Source of the DNA: Cinnamomum chago | Lineage: Eukaryota; Streptophyta; Magnoliopsida; Laurales; Lauraceae | Direction: 5' to 3' | Length of the DNA: 64,000 nucleotides | Assembly: GCA_038049695.1 (NCBI GenBank) | Contig: CP142458.1 | Span: forward strand, 43,989,501 to 44,053,500 | Shown: positions 12,001 to 23,435 of the stretch, in pieces | How positions within the stretch are numbered: position 1 is the first letter of the stretch | Layout: the number at the start of each line of letters is the position of its first letter | Program-made: the position numbers and the translations under genes | Notes under the pieces: generated by a model | Seen by the model: the letters and a program-made list of their open reading frames with translations, nothing else | What the model was told of the DNA's origin: nothing | Database searches by the model: none

Positions 12001-13772
12001 AGTCTGTCAGCCTTCAACACTGAAACAAACCTTGCACGAGGACTCCTCCTCTCTCCCTGAAACAACACCCCTGCTGGTGTCTCATCTAACTTGAAAGTAA
12101 GGGTCTTATGGAAACAATCCATTGTGGCATGGTACCCTGCCAGCCAATCCATCCCTAGGATGACATCATAATCAAACATCTCCAAAGAAATGAGATCTGC
12201 GGTTAAAACCACTTCTCCTATCTGGACTGTGCAACTAGGATAAAAGGTTCTACAAACAACTTGTTTACCTACTGGGGTTGCCACAGTCAAAATGAACTCC
12301 AGTTCTATAGCATGCATATCAATCAACTTAGCAAATTTATGGGATACGAAGGAGTGTGTGGAGCCAGGGTCAAACAAAATCATAGCTTTAATCCCACAAA
12401 CAAGGAGTGTACCTTCCACTACGTTACCCGCTGCCTCTGCATCCACTCTATTGACTCCGTAGATTTGGCCTCGCTGCTGTGGCCTGCCTTGGGGTGCATT
12501 CCTATTCTGCTGTGGTGGACGCTGCTGTCCCTGTTGACGAGCTTGCTGCTGTGGCTGCTGCTGCTGTCTAAATTGTTGCTGCTGTGGTGCTTGCTGCTGA
12601 AGTGGCCTAGGCTGGTTTTGGACAACCAATGCATGTTGTGGTGGTGGTGGACGTTGTGGCCCTTGCTGCTGCTGCTGATGGCCCTGTCTGTTTGGCCTAG
12701 GGCAATCCCTCATCCTATGGTCCATCGAACCACATCTGAAGCATGCTCCCGTCATAGTGCGACATTCAGCACTAGGATGGTTCTTCCCACAGTGGGTGCA
12801 TACCACTGGATTCTGCACATTAGGCCCTGTCCTCTGCCTCTTATTCTGATGGTTCCTTTGTTGCTGGAAATTCTGCTGCTGCTGTGCTTCTCCTTTGCCT
12901 TGCACTTTGAGAATCTTGTTGTGGAAGTTTTCGAACTTGTAGGCTCTCTTCACAGCTTCATCAAAAGTTACCGGTGGTACCACTCCGGTGGCATCTCTCT
13001 CAATGAAGGGATTAAGCCCCTCAAAGAATTTGGCAATCTTCTTCTCAACGGTATCCACCAACTCCGGGGCATACCTGGACAATCTCTCGAACTTAGTGAG
13101 GTATTCGAGAACTGTCATGTTCCCTTGGACAAGCTGTTGAAACTCTATGGCCTTCTGCTTCTTTATATGGGCAGGTACATATTTGTCATGAAACTGCCTC
13201 TTGAAATTTGTCCAAATCTCAGCATCAGGCATAGCTCTGTACTCCTCCCTGACTGTCTTCCACCATCTATCAGCCGTACCAACGAAAAGGGATGATGCTA
13301 GCTTCACTCTATCTGCTCTTGTACACTGAAAGATCTCAAAAATGTTCTCGGTATGCTCTAGCCAATCATCTGCAGCTATTGGATCTTCTTCCCCAAGGAA
13401 TTCCTTCGGAGCTCTTTTCCGGAACCGTTCAAACAAGGCATTTGGATCATGTTGCCTTTGATTTATGACTATAGCTGGTTGGGGTTGAACTGGTTCGGGT
13501 CTCCTCTGCAAGACCTCAAGTAACTGCCTCTGCATTTCAGTCATCTCCCTAGCATAGTCTTCCTCTCTCTTTAGCATTTGCTCTTGCAATCTAGCTTGAT
13601 TTTCATTGGCCTGACGCTGCTGATCAAGCATTGCCCTCATCATATCTTGAAATTGATTAGGTGGATTATTCTCCACCATATCCTCTTCTAGAGGCCCTGT
13701 ATGATTACTATTGCTTGCCGTAGGGTTACCATTCAATGGTCTCTTACGTGGAGGCATGATGCTGCAAAACAA
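9003..13772 (-). CDS. gag-pol: E1 gag-pol polyprotein with chromodomain (1589 aa)
   Basis: One uninterrupted ORF; the likely start is the MPPRKRP methionine at residue 6. Parts in order: gag domain about 107-260; two knuckles at about 325-357, the second CX2CX4HX4C; a glutamine-rich linker to about 435; protease around DPGST (468-472); reverse transcriptase about 690-850 with FIDD at 802-805; RNase H about 945-1060; integrase zinc-binding HHCC at 1159-1200 and core acidic residues D1230, D1293 and E1329 (D,D-35-E); GPY/F motif at 1467; chromodomain about 1523-1575. The order PR-RT-RH-INT-chromodomain defines chromoviruses, and sequence style and PBS fit Tekay/Del. The proteins would form particles, copy the RNA and integrate; the chromodomain is thought to guide integration to heterochromatin. 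Confidence 0.95.
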   Translation of the reverse strand: MFCSIMPPRKRPLNGNPTASNSNHTGPLEEDMVENNPPNQFQDMMRAMLDQQRQANENQARLQEQMLKREEDYAREMTEMQRQLLEVLQRRPEPVQPQPAIVINQRQHDPNALFERFRKRAPKEFLGEEDPIAADDWLEHTENIFEIFQCTRADRVKLASSLFVGTADRWWKTVREEYRAMPDAEIWTNFKRQFHDKYVPAHIKKQKAIEFQQLVQGNMTVLEYLTKFERLSRYAPELVDTVEKKIAKFFEGLNPFIERDATGVVPPVTFDEAVKRAYKFENFHNKILKVQGKGEAQQQQNFQQQRNHQNKRQRTGPNVQNPVVCTHCGKNHPSAECRTMTGACFRCGSMDHRMRDCPRPNRQGHQQQQQGPQRPPPPQHALVVQNQPRPLQQQAPQQQQFRQQQQPQQQARQQGQQRPPQQNRNAPQGRPQQRGQIYGVNRVDAEAAGNVVEGTLLVCGIKAMILFDPGSTHSFVSHKFAKLIDMHAIELEFILTVATPVGKQVVCRTFYPSCTVQIGEVVLTADLISLEMFDYDVILGMDWLAGYHATMDCFHKTLTFKLDETPAGVLFQGERRSPRARFVSVLKADRLWRSGCEAYLAFITEDKRSQGVEEIPIVWEFPDVFPEEIPGLPPMREIDFTIELLPGTAPISIAPYKMAPAELGELKTQLQELLDKGFVRPSVSPWGAPVLFVKKKDGSMRMCIDYRRLNQVTIKNKYPLPRIDELFDQLQGASYFLKIDLRSGYHQLRVREADVLKTAFRTRYGHYEFLVMPFGLTNAPAVFMALMNKIFVEYLDQFVVVFIDDILVYSKTKEEHEEHLRIALQFLRENQLYAKLNKCEFWLDQVAFLGHIISREGLSVDPSKVEAVVNWERPKNVTEIRSFLGLAGYYRRFVQGFSSIASPLTKLTRKNAPYVWTEQCEESFQELKKRLTTAPVLTLPSGSGGFTIFTDASNVGLGCVLMQEGKVIAYGSRQLKEYEKNYATHDLELAAVVFALKMWRHYLYGEQFEVHSDHRSLQYLFSQKDLNMRQRRWMEYIKDYDFPIKYHPGKANVVADALSRKSVGLANLSGTCIFEQFEELSLDVQPLKKGVVLANMTVSEPSFIQKIKDSQLQDPELVKISEYIEERPDFRIVDGVLYYRDRLCVPNIEDLRNDIMTEAHSTKYSMHPGSTKMYQNLKGKFWWNNMKREIAAFVSRCMTCQLIKAEHQRPPSLLQPLEIPEWKWEHITMDFISGLPRTSRGNDAIWVIVDRLTKSAHFLAMKTGKKMHMLPLTELFVSEIISRHGQPVSITSDRDSRFVSRFWKTLHESMGTRLQFSTAYHPQTDGQSERTIQTLEDMLRACVLDFKTQWDETLPLCEFAYNNSYHSSIGMAPFEALYGRRCRTPVCWEEVGTRSFHGPTMVSETSDKIKLIQERLKVSRSRQKSFADSHRRDLQLEERDKVFLKVSPTRGTLRFGQKGKLSRRYIGPYDIVSKIGEVAYRLALPPELSGVHNVFHVSMLKKYVPDPSHVLRHEPLEIRGDATYVEKPVEIIDTKEQELRTRTIQWVKVLWENHGPEEATWELRDQVQKKYPHLLPEVSLMFHLEDQMP

Positions 13773-13881
13773 ATTGTTAGCACATAATAATATAAAGGGT
13801 CACACATTGCTCACACGATACTATCTAACGGATCCTCGCCACGTCCTTAGGATTTCTAGTTTCTTTTAATTGCTTGAAACA

Positions 13882-13899
13882 CGTCTCGATCTGATACCA
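13882..13899 (-). other. E1 primer-binding site
   Basis: On the minus strand TGGTATCAGATCGAGACG follows the end of the 5' LTR by a few bases. It is the plant initiator-tRNA type. About 110 bases of leader separate it from the gag start. Confidence 0.85.
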
Positions 13900-13902
13900 G
13901 TC

Positions 13903-16900
13903 TGTCGCGACCCCGGACCGGGAGATCCGGGATCGGGACTAAGGATTGATGTTAGGATGATCCACATCTGTTTAATAATACCATACGATTTATTTAATTT
14001 CCCACAGGTGTCCGCGGTGAGGATATCACAACCTTGCATGAATATTTCTTTTGTGTGCGGAATCGTGTAGCAAATCAAATAGTAGACTATCGCTAGTCAT
14101 AAAAGCAATGACATCAAGTGTAAATACTGTATCAGAATGAGCAATGATATATATATCGCAAGTTCCCCAATAATTGTTAAAGTTAGACAAAATATCAATT
14201 ATTTACATTCCCCAAAAATAGAGGCCAACAAAGGCCAATATAAACAAAATAATAGCCCAAAAGAATGGTTAAGTAGATCTCCCAAAATGTTACGCTTCTC
14301 GGAGCAATCTGATGTCTACATGACATCGTCAGCACGCCACTCAACTAGAGGTTGCGGTTCGCCTACCGCCTCCTCTGGCTCCTCCTCAAGGAAGCCGGCA
14401 ACGGGACCTGAGTACCAAAGCAAAGGATCAGACACGACGGTCTGGCAAGAGAAAGCAAGGATACAACAATATATAATGTAAGAAATCTCTTGGAAAGCGT
14501 GTAAATCTGATTAAACAATAACTCTCATAAAACAGGTAAATCATTTGCTATAAAACAAGTAAACAAGATAAAACATATCAGGTATCCAAGGATTCGGGAA
14601 CTAACAAGGTGGCAATCACATAAAGCTAAGTCTTCTGTCACTAAAGTGACAACAGTATCACGGGACGTTGATCTCAGTCACACAAGGTGAGGAGAAACAA
14701 CGTATACATATATACAATATAATTATACGGGAACGGGACCACGGTAGCGAACCGGGTATCGGGACGGGACCACGGTATTAGACCGGGTATCGGGATCCAA
14801 ACTGCAGCTGGCGGGACGGGAGAGGGATTTCCAAGTCAGTGGATTAGACTGACAAGGTATCCAAGCTTAGTGATGCCGACTCATAGGATAAAACCAATCG
14901 AGACATATCAAGTATTCAAGTACAGTCAATAAACGGGTAAAACGGGGGTGCTCAAGGGCACAATGTCTTTCCATATCGGGCAATACATTTCGGGACAATT
15001 CACTGTCACTATTGTAGCTCCAAAGCTTTCGAGAAAACAAGTCATGCGATGAAATTCTTGGGAATGAGGTGAAACAATGCACTATAATGAATTTCGGGCA
15101 AAATATCAATTTAGAATCCAATTAAGTGAATAGGGGTCCCGTATGTCTATTATAGCCCTTACTTGGTACTCTTTGAGTTTTGAGACATTCCGGGCTCCTT
15201 ATGCACTTCTACGACTTTCCAAGATTTCAAATGACATATTTGTGATATGGTTTCTTTCACGGAGGCCTTGTACAGTGCCTCGAGGATCTCCTTCAACTGA
15301 TAAAGCTCAGTGCTCGATCGAACCGGAGAAATTGGCTCGAATGAGGAATCCTCTGAAATCTGGGGAATTTCGTCACCTAGGGTCACCTGGCGGTTAGCCG
15401 CCGCTGGGGCATGCGGCTAGCCGCTGGGTGACCGCCCAGCTGACCGCCACTGTGCTGCAGGAAATACAGCTTACTGGAAGGCTGACCGCCCAAATACGGT
15501 TACCTGGCGGTTATCCGATGATGCGTTCGGCGGTTAGCCGCTGGGTAACCGTGGGGCTGACCGGATTTCAGGGGAGATTTCTGATGCTCTCGGGAAAGGT
15601 AACAGTGAGTGGCGGTTAGCCGCCGATGTGTCCGGCGGTTAGCCGCTGGCTAACCGTGAGGCTGACCGCATTCGGAGGTGGAAAATGAAGCTCTCTGGAA
15701 AAGTCACCGTGAATGGCGGTTGGCTGGCGGTTAACCGCCTATAGGTTCGGCGGTTAGCCGCTGGCTAACCGTGAGCTGACCGCCCGGTACAGAAATTCTC
15801 ACTGTGTTCAGTTTTGAGTCATTTTCTTCCTCCAAACCCTCTTCCTCACATCCACCAAGTCCTACAATTAACAATGAGCTAATAGCTCCCCCAATGCATC
15901 TCTTTACACTTCTCCAAATCCCCACTATGAGTGCTCTCCATCACTTCTTCCATGTCAAGTCCAATGCAAAGAAAAAGGGAAGTTAACCATTTCACAAACA
16001 TTCATTTAAGCTATCACAAGGACAATAAATGCTCTACTAACATGTTTATAAAACCTTGAATGAAACTATCAAGATACATTATGAGCATTTATTTCAAACA
16101 AACCTCATTAAATGAAAGTATGGAAAATCCATAAAGACTACACCAACTCATTTCAAAATTTAAAACATCCAATCATTCACTTGCCTCTAGTCCAAGCTAG
16201 CTGAAAACAAGCCTTTTATCACCTCTATTGCTCAAAGCCAAGCTACAAATCAAAAATCCCAAAAACAACCCTAAAATGGGTTACACAAGGAATGACAATG
16301 TACAAACCAACAATAATGCAAATGTAGTACCTCAAAGCCTAGGAGACAACAAATCTAGAAGATGAGAATGATCACTTACCTTGAAGGTCCTCTAATGGCA
16401 ATGGTAAGCTCAATGAAGGTCTTGGAATGGAGGGTTCTCTTCACAAATGGTACCAATGGAAAGCTTGAGAGATGAGGGAGTGATTGGTGAGCTTCATTGC
16501 TTGATTGATGAACTATTGGTGTGGCTTGGAGATGAAGAAGCAAGAAGAAAAAGAAGAGAAAGCAAGGGAAAAACCCTAGACTCAACAGGTTGTGCTGGAG
16601 CAAGAATGGGAAGTGAGTGAGAAGGAAGAGATGGGTTCTCTTTTGTTAACAAGTGAAGCTTGGGTCCCACAACTTAAGGTACTATATTAGCTGAAATCAT
16701 CTCTTTCGGGACCTCGGATGGATTCGACGAAGAAGGAAGAATTGATCGTCGAAATATCTAGTTTCCAAAAAGTATATGTTTCGCGGGTTTCGAGAATAAT
16801 AAGTTTTGGGTACAGATTTGGTGTGCAATGACTGTTTTGCCCTCTAGGCTATGAAAATCGGGTTTCGAGATCTCGAATGAAGACGGGATCAACATGAAAG

Positions 16901-17163
16901 TTGTTGAGATCTACAAGATGCATGCAACGGGCCAAAAATATAATTCACAATAAATCGGGAAATTCCTCGAGAAAATACAAAGCCGAAAAGGGAACCCCCA
17001 AAGGGCCCCACAAGCTACCAAAGCAAATCAAGACAATCGGATTAGCCCAAAACCATAATCAAAGCTAATCCAAACCCAACTTAACCAGAATCACTAATCG
17101 AGCTTAGTACTAACACGCAACTAAATTAGCACTAATCGGGTTCACTCGGGTCGGGGTCTTACA
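13903..17163 (-). repeat. E1 5' LTR (3261 bp)
   Basis: Near-identical partner of 5727-8991, with the same TG...CA ends on the minus strand. As the 5' LTR of a minus-strand element it would supply the promoter. Small length differences include a purine run near 16545. Confidence 0.95.
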
Positions 17164-17745
17164 TCCTCCACCCCTTAGGGCATTTGGTCCTCCAAATGAA
17201 ACATAAGACTCACCTCTGGTAGAAGATGTGGGTACTTCTTCTGCACTTGATCTCGTAATTCCCACGTTGCCTCTTCCGGTCCATAGTTCTCCCATAGCAC
17301 CTTTACCCACTAAATAGTCCGAGTCCTCAACTCTTGTTCTTTTGTGTCGATGATCTCTACGGGCTTCTCTACATACGTAGCATCCCCTCTGATCTCTAAT
17401 GGTTCATGCCGGAGTACATGCGAAGGATCGGGGACATACTTCTTCAACATGGACACATGAAAGACGTTGTGTACGCCAGATAACTCAGGTGGTAAGGCTA
17501 GTCTATAAGCCACTTCATCGATCTTGCTCACAATGTCATATGGTCCGATGTATCTCCATGATAACTTGCCCTTCTGTCCAAACCTCAACGTTCCCCTTGT
17601 AGGTGACACTTTCAAGAAAACCTTATCTCTTTCCTCGAACTGTAGATCTCTGCGGTGGGAGTCTGCAAAGCTCTTCTGTCTACTCCGGGACACTTTCAGA
17701 CGCTCTTGAATCAACTTGATCTTGTCGCTGGTCTCACTAACCATA
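17164..17745 (-). mobile_element. Extra copy of the 3' end of the E1 internal region
   Basis: Directly outside the 5' LTR, the polypurine tract and the last part of the polyprotein (integrase tail and chromodomain) appear again, matching 8992-9576. The sequence then passes straight into the X LTR with only AG shared at the join. The layout LTR-internal-LTR-internal fragment is what remains of a tandem array made by unequal LTR recombination followed by loss of one end. It is a remnant. Confidence 0.9.
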
Positions 17746-18402
17746 GCCTTCTTTTTAAACTTGATTGAAGTTATCACACACACACATCATGAGCATTCAT
17801 CTTTGCATTCATATAGTGTTTGTGTGAGTTTGTTTAAACTTTCAAATCCGCCTAATTAAGAGGCAATTTCATTGAGCTTAATTTGTATCTCTTAGAGTGA
17901 TCTTTTGTGAAGACACCATCTTAGAGAAATCTTTATTTGTAAAGGTTATTGCTTAGCCTAAGAAAAGCATTGTGTAAGGTTATTGCTTAGCCTAAGAAAA
18001 GCATCTTGTAAAGGTTATTGCTTAGCCTAAGAAAAGCATTTTGTAAAGGTTATTGCTTAGCCTACAAAAGCACATTGAGAGGTTGTTGTTTAGCCTAGAA
18101 AAACAACATTGTAAGGGTTATTGCTTAGCCTAGTAAAAAGCATAAATAGTGGAAATCCAGTGGGGTGATTGGATCACAAGCCGGTAGTGGACGTAGGCAT
18201 TGAGGCCGAACCACTATAAACCTTGGTGTTGTGGTGCTTGCATTTGTGGAGATTCATTTATTAGCTTCCGCATATTGTATGGTTAATCATCACATGTGAC
18301 TAGTTTTTGTTAAGAAATTAATATTTGTTTAAATTGGTCACAATTGTAGTTCACCCTATTCACCCCCCCCCCCCTCTAGGGTTAGGATCCCAAGGACTTT
18401 TA
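17746..18402 (+). repeat. X 3' LTR, right part
   Basis: It matches 338-1000 almost base for base, including the six-unit 33-bp tandem repeat, the GGCCGAACCACTATAAA motif and the C run. It ends the X element on the right. Confidence 0.92.
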
Positions 18403-19047
18403 GGTATCAGCATTTTTGTATGGGTATGCCAGATTTTCTATTCTACTTGGAATTTAGAAATGGTGATCCGGAGATCCACCTTCGCAAGTAGAAAGGAAAT
18501 CAACCTTTTTTCTAACTTTCCATTGCACATATATTTAAGAAAAGAGAGTTTTTTTTAATGTCGTTAGAGGCGATTTTGTTTGCCGTGAGAGGCGATTTTG
18601 CCGTGAAAGGCAATTTACAAATCTTATCAAAATGAAAACAAGAATTGTGAGTTTTTTTTCCCTTAAAGAAAATACAAAATACAACAGAAAAGTAAGAAAG
18701 GGAATCTGACTTCTCAGGGGATTGCGGGGATCCGTTCAGATCGACGGTCGCAAGTCATGTATGGACTTTGCCATCGTCCTTCAGATGAGAACGTTTGATG
18801 CTTTGATTCTTTGACTTGGCTTGGACTTCAGTTTTTTAGAGGATAAAGACCGAGGGAAGGTCCTATATCCAATAAAAAACAAAGAGACGGGCTTAAAAGC
18901 CACGTCTGGGTCATGTTGAATAGGAGAAGAGATGGCTTTGCCTTGGGGGGTTGCCCCCTAAGGGACTTTAATCACCTTGTGGTCTTTGTTGCAACAGGGT
19001 TTCTGCAGAATAGCAGAGCTTCTGTGAATTCTGGACGATCTTTCTGG
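18403..19047. other. Unassigned sequence between X and Y
   Basis: No gene seen. Three short imperfect repeats built on GAGAGGCGATTTTG lie at about 18562-18613. With 32892-35738 it forms the older sequence into which Y inserted. Confidence 0.5.
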
Positions 19048-19052
19048 CTGAT

Positions 19053-20360
19053 TGATGAGAGTCTAAAAGATACATTTTAGGCCCCTTAATGAGGACTTGG
19101 TTATACCGTCGAAAGAGATTAATTAGTTTAATTATGTTATTTTATTGTTTGTAGGTATTACAAATGCAAGGAGAGAAATTCAGAGATAAAATGAAAGAAA
19201 TCTCACAAAGCATGACAAACCGGAGTTGCAAGTAAGAAATCTGCCAAATATGGGAAGAGACTCAAATAAGAAAGCAAAGCAAGAGTCCGAACATGCCTTG
19301 GACATCCAACATGGGTCCCACTCATCCCATAGCATGCCAACATGGAAGGTCTTCTAATTGCACCATTATTCTCGGAATTTTCAGAGGCAGCAACTTGAAA
19401 TGGTCAGAACTTTCAACTCGAGTGTCGGATTCGTGAAATCTACATACCGTTGGAAAGCTCTTTTCGAGTTGATATCCGTGGAGTTCAAGATTGTATAAAT
19501 CGGAGCTATATCGAGGGAGATATGACCTTGCGAAGTTTGCTGTGATGACCAATGGGCCCGGACCCGACGGGAATCCGACTCCTGCACGAATTGAAGACCT
19601 TTTTCACCCCAAAACTTATAAATAAGAGCCCAAACTCGTTTTTGAGGATATTCACATCTTGGGAGAAGTTCTGGAGGCTTTCTTGGAGCTTGGGGAAGAG
19701 CATCAATGGGAATTTCGTCAAGACTTCTTCGTCAATCGTCTTCCATGAGTAACTAAATCTCCATCTTAGGGTTGTGATGAAACTTTAGTTTTGTGTTTAT
19801 GGCAATGTATAGGTTCTAGGGTTTTATTTTAAATGCTTTGATTATATGACATTGATTTAATCCATTGATTGGATTCGTTTATTAATGCAATATCTCTTTT
19901 GGTGTTTTATTCTTGTAGTTTAGAATACCAAGTCATATAACATGATGCTTGAATGAATGTGTTTGTTAGATCTAGGATAATCTATGCCATAGAGATAGGT
20001 TATGCCCTGATTTGCATCCACTACCCTTATTTGGTGACTCTGTGAAGGTTTGTAACCAGAACGAGACTGGAAAGCATTGACAGTGAAACCCTAGACCTAT
20101 ATTCGCCATTGCACAGGCTATCGTGGATTCATACCCTAAGACTTTTCTCAAATTGGATCAAAACTTGTCTTTTATTTGTTAATTTAGAAATCATTAATTT
20201 GTTAATCAAAACCAATCAACCCATTACTTCATTTTCTAATAGGATTAGTTTAGGAATTTAGGAAACAACGCAACTTAGCCTTTTTGTCCCAGTGGATACG
20301 ATACTCGGTTAACATCTCTGCTTTTGCAAGCGGAGATAATAGCGGAGAATAATTTATAAT
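19053..20360 (+). repeat. Y 5' LTR (1308 bp)
   Basis: Starts TGATGAGAGTCTAAAA and matches 31579-32886 along its whole length. TATAAATA at about 19617-19624 is a good TATA box and is also present at 32143 in the partner. Confidence 0.92.
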
Positions 20361-20391
20361 TGCAACCATATTCTAGGATTGATCATAATTT

Positions 20392-20409
20392 TGGCGCCGT
20401 TGCCGGGGA
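20392..20409 (+). other. Y primer-binding site
   Basis: TGGCGCCGTTGCCGGGGA about 30 bases after the LTR. This sequence is characteristic of Athila/Tat-group elements. Confidence 0.9.
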
Positions 20410-20453
20410 CAATTAGCACGGTTGTTTGTTTCTTTTAATTCTAATATTATTAG

Positions 20454-20457
<4 letters not shown>

Positions 20458-20498
<41 letters not shown>

Positions 20499-20500
20499 TA
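20458..20500 (+). repeat. (TTA)n microsatellite in Y leader
   Basis: About fourteen TTA units shortly after the primer-binding site. Confidence 0.95.
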
Positions 20501-20810
20501 GCTTTATTCACATTGTTTACTATCCTTACTGCAGGGCATTGATTTTAACACAGAATCCTAGAATTTGTGCAAGGATCTACGAGAGTTCATAAAGCTTTGC
20601 TCAAAGAAATCTTTCCTCTCCTCCCAAGGTCACTGTAAGCCTAGACTTTCTGATTCTTTTCATATAATTGCAGTAAATTTTTGTGTGTGCATGCTTGGTC
20701 GTCACTCTTGTCATCCAAATTTTGTTTCTTTAGACCAAAATTTAGAGCGAGCCCTTAGGAAAATTAGATCATCTAAACATCGTTCTGCTGTCTCACACAC
20801 AAATTCATTA

Positions 20811-20866
20811 ATGGCTGAAGAAAGAAAAGAGGAGGAGGGTCCTGAGGCTCCACCTCTCCGACCCTT
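20811..20866 (+). pseudogene. Start of Y gag region, before S1
   Basis: A short coding-like stretch beginning MAEERKEEEGPEAPP resembles the acidic start of Athila gag. It is cut by the solo LTR S1. Listed as a fossil part. Confidence 0.5.
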
Positions 20867-21599
20867 TGTCACGCCCCCGAACCGAAACCTCGGGGGCGGG
20901 AATGGGATTAAGGATAAATGTATTTTTCTCCCAAGATCCGCGTGTGTGAAGACAACACATTCTGAATATTTTGCGGAAGCATTTGTGGCGTTGCGACCCG
21001 AAGTCCGTGGCCATCGGATTCCGCGTCGCACTCAACCTTTAGCCCATAGCTATTATATCAAGAATCATACCAGACTGGAGTAAACATCACAATAAATTAC
21101 AGAGCTGACAGTAACAGGATATTACATTCCCGAATATGTTCAAGTTACAATTATCAATGTACATTAATTAAGAATCCCAAGAAAAAGGCTAATAAAAGCT
21201 ATAAACTACTACCCAAATGTGACGTAGCTCCGATGTCGGACTCAATGTCTACATGACATAGCCGACAAAACAACCTGCAAGGCATGGCTCCAAAGCCAAC
21301 AAAACACTCAACTCGGGGCGAATAAATCTGAACCTGAGTACCAAAAGTAGTGGGTCAGACACGACGGTCTGGCAGGTGGATGAAAAGATCACAAATATAC
21401 TAAAGAGTAAAACATATAATAAATCATGCTAATCGATCAAGTACTGCATATAATTAAACGGGTGCAAAGTCGGGAATCTCGGGGAAAACTTGTATTCATT
21501 TCAAGCACGGGTAAAACATGAACATCTAATAAAACATGTATTAATATAGTGGTTTGACAAAACAAACGTTCATTTGAAACTTAAGTAAAACACAAGTAT

Positions 21600-22070
21600 A
21601 CAACAATTCAGGTATCCACAACAGTCTAGCAAAACCAATGTCCCTTTGAAACATATGTGAAAATACGGATATTTAACAAACCGGGTGTTCATTTAAAACA
21701 AGTGTAACCCAAGAAATCTGACAAGACTAATGTTCGTTTAAACCTATTCCAAGATATGGATATTTAAACAAATCGGGTATCATGTAGAATAGGTATAAAC
21801 ATAGGAATCTGGCAAAACAAGTGTCATCAAAAATATATTTCAAACCATGGATATTTGACAAATCGGGTAATCATTTAAAACGTGTATAAACATGGGAATC
21901 TCACAAGTCAAATGTCATTTAAAACAAAGCACGGATATTTAACAATTCGGGTTTTCGTTTAAGACATGTGAAATCATATAAATCTAGCAAAATCATTTAT
22001 CGTTTGAAACATATGTAAAAGCACGGGTATTCGCCCAACTGGCGTTCCTATAAAACATGTACGTGTGCAA
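21600..22070. repeat. ~90-bp degenerate tandem array in S1
   Basis: Recurring phrases of the type AATCTGGCAAAAC, CATTTAAAACATGTGTAAA and CGGATATTTAACAAATCGGG repeat with a spacing of about 84-91 bp, giving about five units. The array is missing from the E1 and E2 LTRs and accounts for much of the extra length. Confidence 0.75.
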
Positions 22071-23274
22071 AGGACATAAAACAATATAATAGTGACTGGA
22101 TTTACAATAGAGAGCATTAACACTTATCTAAATAACAACTTTCATAAAAGCAATGAATCATTTAACTGAAAACAAGTAAGCAATATAAACCATGTCGGGT
22201 GTCCAAGGAATCGGGAACTGGCAAGATGGCAATCACAAGAAGCTAAGTCCTCTATCACCGAAGTGACAAGAGCGGGACGTTGGTCTCAGTCACACAAGGT
22301 GAGGAGACTCAACGTAAATCATATACAATAATAAATATACGGGAACGGGACCACGGTAGCGAACCGGGTATCGGGACGGGACCACGGCAATAACCGGGTA
22401 TCGGGATCCAAACTGCAGCTGGCGGGACGGGAGAGGGATTTCCAAGTCAGTGGATCAGACTGGCAAGGTATCCAAGCTTAGTGATGCCGACTCATAGGAT
22501 AAAACCAATCGAGACATATCAAGTAATCAAGTACAGTAAATAAACGGGTAACGGGGGTGCTCAAGGGCACGTAAATAAACGGGTAAACGGGGGTGCTCAA
22601 GGGCACACTGTCATTTCATCTCGGGCAATGCATTTCGGGACAATAACTGTTACTAAAGTAACTCCAATGCTTTCGGGGAAACAAGTAAATCAAGTACAAT
22701 AAATAAACGGGTAAAACGGGGTGCTCAAGGGCACACTTTCATTTCATATCATGTGATGCAAATCTCGGGAAATGAGGAAATATAATGCACTATACCATTT
22801 CGGGAAGAATATTGATTGCAAGATCTACTTAAGTGAATAGGGGTCCCGTATGTCGATTATGATAATTACTTGGTACTCCTTGAGTTTGAAGACATTCCGG
22901 GCTCCTTATGCACTTTTACTATTTTCACAACTTAAAATGAGCTTACGGGTAGTACTAGATTCCATACTAGGAAAAATCAAGGTTATAGACGGTCCATCCT
23001 AGGCATGACGTTAATTCGGAAACATCGACCAACCTATTCAGTCATCGAAAGGAATGGAATTCGCGATAACCAAGGCAAAAGACTTATATTTGGATATAAA
23101 GGAGTTATCGCGTCATTCCATCCCGTTCAAGATTGAAACGGATTGAACTTCGATGCCACTAAACTAACCGTGAGAAGCGTCGGCACAAGACATCTCACCC
23201 ATAGTCCAATTAGTCCAAAAAGGGTAGCCAAGGTCCCACCTAGCACTAAGGAAAAAAATAAAAATCTCAAAATC

Positions 23275-23435
23275 CACCGGTCCGATCGATCGGCCAAAAT
23301 TTTCTGAACAGGTACCGATCGATCGGTCGAAATTTCTACACAGGGCCCGATCGATCGGTACAAAAACCCTTACAGTTACTGACAGACCGATCGATCGGTC
23401 TGAACGTCCGATCGATCGGTCCTGGGCGCAGTGCA
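23275..23435. repeat. S1 palindrome cluster, CGATCGATCG core
   Basis: Five copies of CCGATCGATCGG-type palindromes within about 150 bp, each surrounded by GGTCC/GGACC-like bases. E2 carries a four-copy version at 37395-37525. Confidence 0.9.

Larger units (their letters stand above)
5727..17163 (-). mobile_element. E1: whole-looking Tekay/Del chromovirus (Ty3/gypsy)
   Basis: Two near-identical LTRs (5727-8991 and 13903-17163) flank a 4.9-kb internal region with a primer-binding site, one long uninterrupted gag-pol ORF with a C-terminal chromodomain, and a polypurine tract, all in minus orientation. By eye the LTRs differ at about two dozen positions over 3.26 kb, roughly 0.7-0.8%. At the commonly used grass LTR rate of about 1.3e-8 per site per year, that suggests a few hundred thousand years. 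It lies inside the 3' LTR of X. No target duplication can be seen because the right side continues into an extra piece of internal sequence. Confidence 0.95.
1..18402 (+). mobile_element. Family X: gag-only SIRE-like Ty1/copia derivative, interrupted by E1
   Basis: The visible parts are the end of a 5' LTR (1-1000), a primer-binding site, an internal region with a gag-like ORF but no pol, a polypurine tract, and a 3' LTR beginning at 4928. That LTR is split by chromovirus E1 and resumes at about 17746. Where the two LTRs overlap (338-1000 and 17747-18402) I noticed only about six differences, roughly 1%, so the element is young. The gag carries a coiled coil, a GKPHGDRTGLGF-like motif and a CCHC knuckle, as in SIRE/Maximus gag. 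No protease, integrase, RT or RNase H is recognisable in the 3.9-kb internal region, so it looks like a non-autonomous (LARD-type) derivative. The lineage is inferred from gag alone. Confidence 0.8.

Noticed and set aside
12261-13295. 344-codon plus-strand ORF
   Set aside because: It is the reverse strand of E1 gag; the leucine- and tryptophan-rich product mirrors the Gln-rich linker. A second such shadow lies at 42006-42848 opposite E2.
18403-18410. GGTATCAG right after the 3' LTR of X, like a primer-binding site
   Set aside because: Only eight bases match and the following sequence is not X internal region, so a tandem X array is not supported.
20565-21083. 172-codon ORF
   Set aside because: It runs from the Y leader through the gag start and into the solo LTR S1, so it is a chance join of unrelated sequences.
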